The position numbers and the translations under genes are program-made. A stretch of 42,373 nt of DNA from contig CAZUQP010000024.1 in assembly GCA_964622455.1 (NCBI GenBank), positions 1 through 42,373 of the forward strand, written 5' to 3'. The DNA comes from CAZUQP01 sp964622455. Lineage in GTDB: Bacteria; Pseudomonadota; Gammaproteobacteria; DSM-16500. Positions 40,752-42,373 of the stretch are shown one piece after another; the first letter of the stretch is position 1; every line of letters starts with the position of its first letter. The notes below the pieces were generated by a model. That model saw only the letters and a list, made by a program, of their open reading frames with translations. It was not told where the DNA came from and ran no database searches.

Positions 40752-42275
40752 TTAATGTATCATCGGCAAACTAACACTTAACAAATGCCCGATGGTTGCA
40801 TGCAACACATTTAAAATAGGCGCAGGATATAAACCCACCCAAAAAACACCGATCGCCAACAAAATATAATTTGTTTTTTCGATCCAGTTAATGTCCTGCA
40901 TCACGGCCACATGATCATTTGTCAAAGGCCCAAAGAAAACTCTTTTGTACATCCAAAGTGTATAAGATGCCGATAAAATTAAAGTTAATGCTGCAATCAC
41001 GGCTATCCAGAATTGCGCTTGGAAAGCACTCATGATCACCATAAATTCGCCGACAAATCCTGCTGTCCCCGGTAACCCCACATTAGACATCGCAAACAAC
41101 ATAAAAAAAGCAGCAAAAACAGGCATACGTGTTGCAACGCCGCCGTAGTCTTTAATCAAGCGGCTATGATTATAATAACGATCTGCTAACATCCCAACAC
41201 CCAAAAACATGGCGCCCGAACCAAACGCATGCGCAATCATTTGAACAACCGCGCCTTCCAAACTCATGTAAGCATCTTGATAAGATCCGGTGTAACGAAT
41301 AATGTCATACACCATAAAACAGCCTAAAGTGGCAAATCCCATATGCGCAATGGAAGAATAAGCAATTAATTTTTTCATATCACGCTGTACAATCGCGACT
41401 AACCCAATATAAACAATTGCGATTAACGATAACACAATCATAAACCAGGCTAATTTTTGTGAGGCGAGAGGTGCGACCGGCATACTAAACCGCAAAAATC
41501 CGTAAATCCCTAATTTTAGCATGAGTGCCGCTAAAACAACTGAGCCGCCCGATGGCGCTTCCGTATGCGCATCAGGAAGCCAGGTATGTACCGGCCACAT
41601 CGGCACTTTGACTGCAAATGCTAAGAAAAAAGCAAAGAATAATAATTCTTGTACGTGAATGTCGAGAGGAAGATCATAAAATTTTTGGATTTCAAAAACA
41701 CCTGTTTGATTGTACAAATATAACAATGCAATCAACATTAAGATCGAACCCAAAAATGTATACAAGAAAAATTTAATCGATGCATATGAACGGTTTGCAC
41801 TGCCCCACATGCCGATACTTAAATACATAGGGATCAGCATGCCTTCCCAAAAAACATAAAACAAAATAGCATCAGTCGCTGCAAATACACCGATCATCAT
41901 GCCCTGCATCGTCAAGAAGGTCGCCATATATTGCGCGACGCGCGTTTTAATCGCATGACACCCGGCTAATATCACCAATAAGCCGGTAAAATTAGTCAAA
42001 ATAATCATGGCAAGTGAAATGCCATCGACACCGACGGCATAGTGAATTTCATAAGCACGGATCCAAAGATGATTTTCTTGAAACTGCATGGCAAAACTAT
42101 TCGGATCAAATCCCAAATAAAGCGGAATACATAATAAAAGGCTAATGATGCCAACGATTGCTGCAATCACTCGAGCGATGTTGGCCTTCCGATCGCCGCC
42201 AGTCAATAAAACCAAGACCGCACCGATCACCGGCAGCCAAATTAAAATACTTAAGAGTGAAGAATGTAACAACAT
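40752..42275 (-). CDS. nuoM: NADH-quinone oxidoreductase subunit M
   Basis: Second antiporter-like subunit of complex I, 507 residues. Diagnostic parts are YEIHYAVGVDGISLAMIILTN, FYVFWEGMLIPMYLSIGMWG with the conserved glutamate, FAVKVPMWPVHTWLPDAHTEAPSGGSVVLAALMLKLGIYGFLRF, and LIAYSSIAHMGFATLG. AAGG lies a few bases before the ATG. The nuoL stop codon is 9 bases upstream and nuoN follows, the standard nuoL-nuoM-nuoN order. Confidence 0.98.
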   Translation of the reverse strand: MLLHSSLLSILIWLPVIGAVLVLLTGGDRKANIARVIAAIVGIISLLLCIPLYLGFDPNSFAMQFQENHLWIRAYEIHYAVGVDGISLAMIILTNFTGLLVILAGCHAIKTRVAQYMATFLTMQGMMIGVFAATDAILFYVFWEGMLIPMYLSIGMWGSANRSYASIKFFLYTFLGSILMLIALLYLYNQTGVFEIQKFYDLPLDIHVQELLFFAFFLAFAVKVPMWPVHTWLPDAHTEAPSGGSVVLAALMLKLGIYGFLRFSMPVAPLASQKLAWFMIVLSLIAIVYIGLVAIVQRDMKKLIAYSSIAHMGFATLGCFMVYDIIRYTGSYQDAYMSLEGAVVQMIAHAFGSGAMFLGVGMLADRYYNHSRLIKDYGGVATRMPVFAAFFMLFAMSNVGLPGTAGFVGEFMVIMSAFQAQFWIAVIAALTLILSASYTLWMYKRVFFGPLTNDHVAVMQDINWIEKTNYILLAIGVFWVGLYPAPILNVLHATIGHLLSVSLPMIH

Positions 42276-42284
42276 ACTAACCTT

Positions 42285-42353
42285 CTACAACAATAACCAA
42301 CCCAGAAAAAAAGCAAGCCCCACCATCATGGCTAACGCATCCACCATCGACAC
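42285..42353 (-). CDS. nuoL: C-terminal end of nuoL (partial), with an in-frame stop near the window edge
   Basis: Directly before nuoM, a minus-strand frame ends in VSMVDALAMMVGLAFFLGWLLL and TAG (42287-42285). A hydrophobic C-terminal helix at this place is what nuoL should give. Going upstream, the frame meets a TAG at 42356-42354, only 18 bases from the window end, so the last bases may be an assembly edge error, a frameshift, or a real disruption. Identification rests mainly on gene order. Confidence 0.5.
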   Translation of the reverse strand: MSMVDALAMMVGLAFFLGWLLL

Positions 42354-42373
42354 CTACGTGCCGCGACTTGTTC

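Noticed and set aside
1..42373. CRISPR arrays, tRNA or rRNA genes, transposases, prophage genes
   Set aside because: No regularly spaced repeats, cloverleaf-like segments, rRNA sequence or mobile-element proteins were recognised by eye; tRNAscan and Infernal were not available.

Overview
The window reads as chromosome of an AT-rich gammaproteobacterium, most likely a member of the Legionellales (Coxiellaceae-like) with a host-associated life style. This is inferred from the housekeeping gene types, an RMD1/DUF155 protein, a TylF-family methyltransferase, and several long hydrophilic or repeat-bearing proteins of the kind such bacteria use as secreted effectors. No rRNA, tRNA, CRISPR array, transposase or phage gene was seen.

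Layout. 1-1125: the 3' part of trmD and rplS, the end of the rpsP-rimM-trmD-rplS ribosomal operon, with hairpins in the gap. 1198-6528: accessory block with a repeat protein of unknown function, a CinA-type protein with a degenerate amidase domain, an RMD1/DUF155 membrane protein, a PhnZ-like HD-domain protein and a polytopic membrane protein. 6625-10144: guaB-guaA-tadA on the minus strand, both junctions being TAATG stop/start overlaps. 10222-17922: a DUF4442 hotdog protein, xseA, a GT4 glycosyltransferase, ybaK, an IscS-type cysteine desulfurase, a GT-C-like membrane protein, trmJ and suhB. 17933-21102: yajC-secD-secF. 21294-22874: a protein-kinase-like gene with a degenerate catalytic loop, sitting between yajC and queA where tgt is often found. 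22920-27112: metE-metF-queA on the minus strand. 27409-29151: TylF-type methyltransferase and aroE. 29119-29574: decayed DNA. 29575-30173: higBA toxin-antitoxin pair. 30181-36024: tripartite RND efflux operon (OMF-MFP-RND) with a 112-bp nested inverted-repeat element inside it. 36230-39256: small and secreted proteins and a 737-residue effector-like protein. 39274-42353: nuoN, nuoM and the last codons of nuoL.

The strongest unusual signal is regulatory. The 5' leader of metE-metF-queA carries a sequence matching the SAM-II riboswitch core (minus strand, about 27262 to 27209), with a plausible promoter just upstream and a 10-bp intrinsic terminator just downstream. SAM-II is known mainly from Alphaproteobacteria, in front of metA/metX/metY-type genes. 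Here it would control cobalamin-independent methionine synthase, methylenetetrahydrofolate reductase and QueA, an enzyme that itself consumes SAM.

Other points of interest: the kinase-like gene with in-frame tandem microduplications; the PhnZ-type HD protein with all expected metal ligands and a 140-residue N-terminal extension; CinA with its catalytic serine replaced; the nested inverted repeat; and a truncated HTH remnant overlapping the aroE tail. All functional calls come from reading the sequence; no database search was run.
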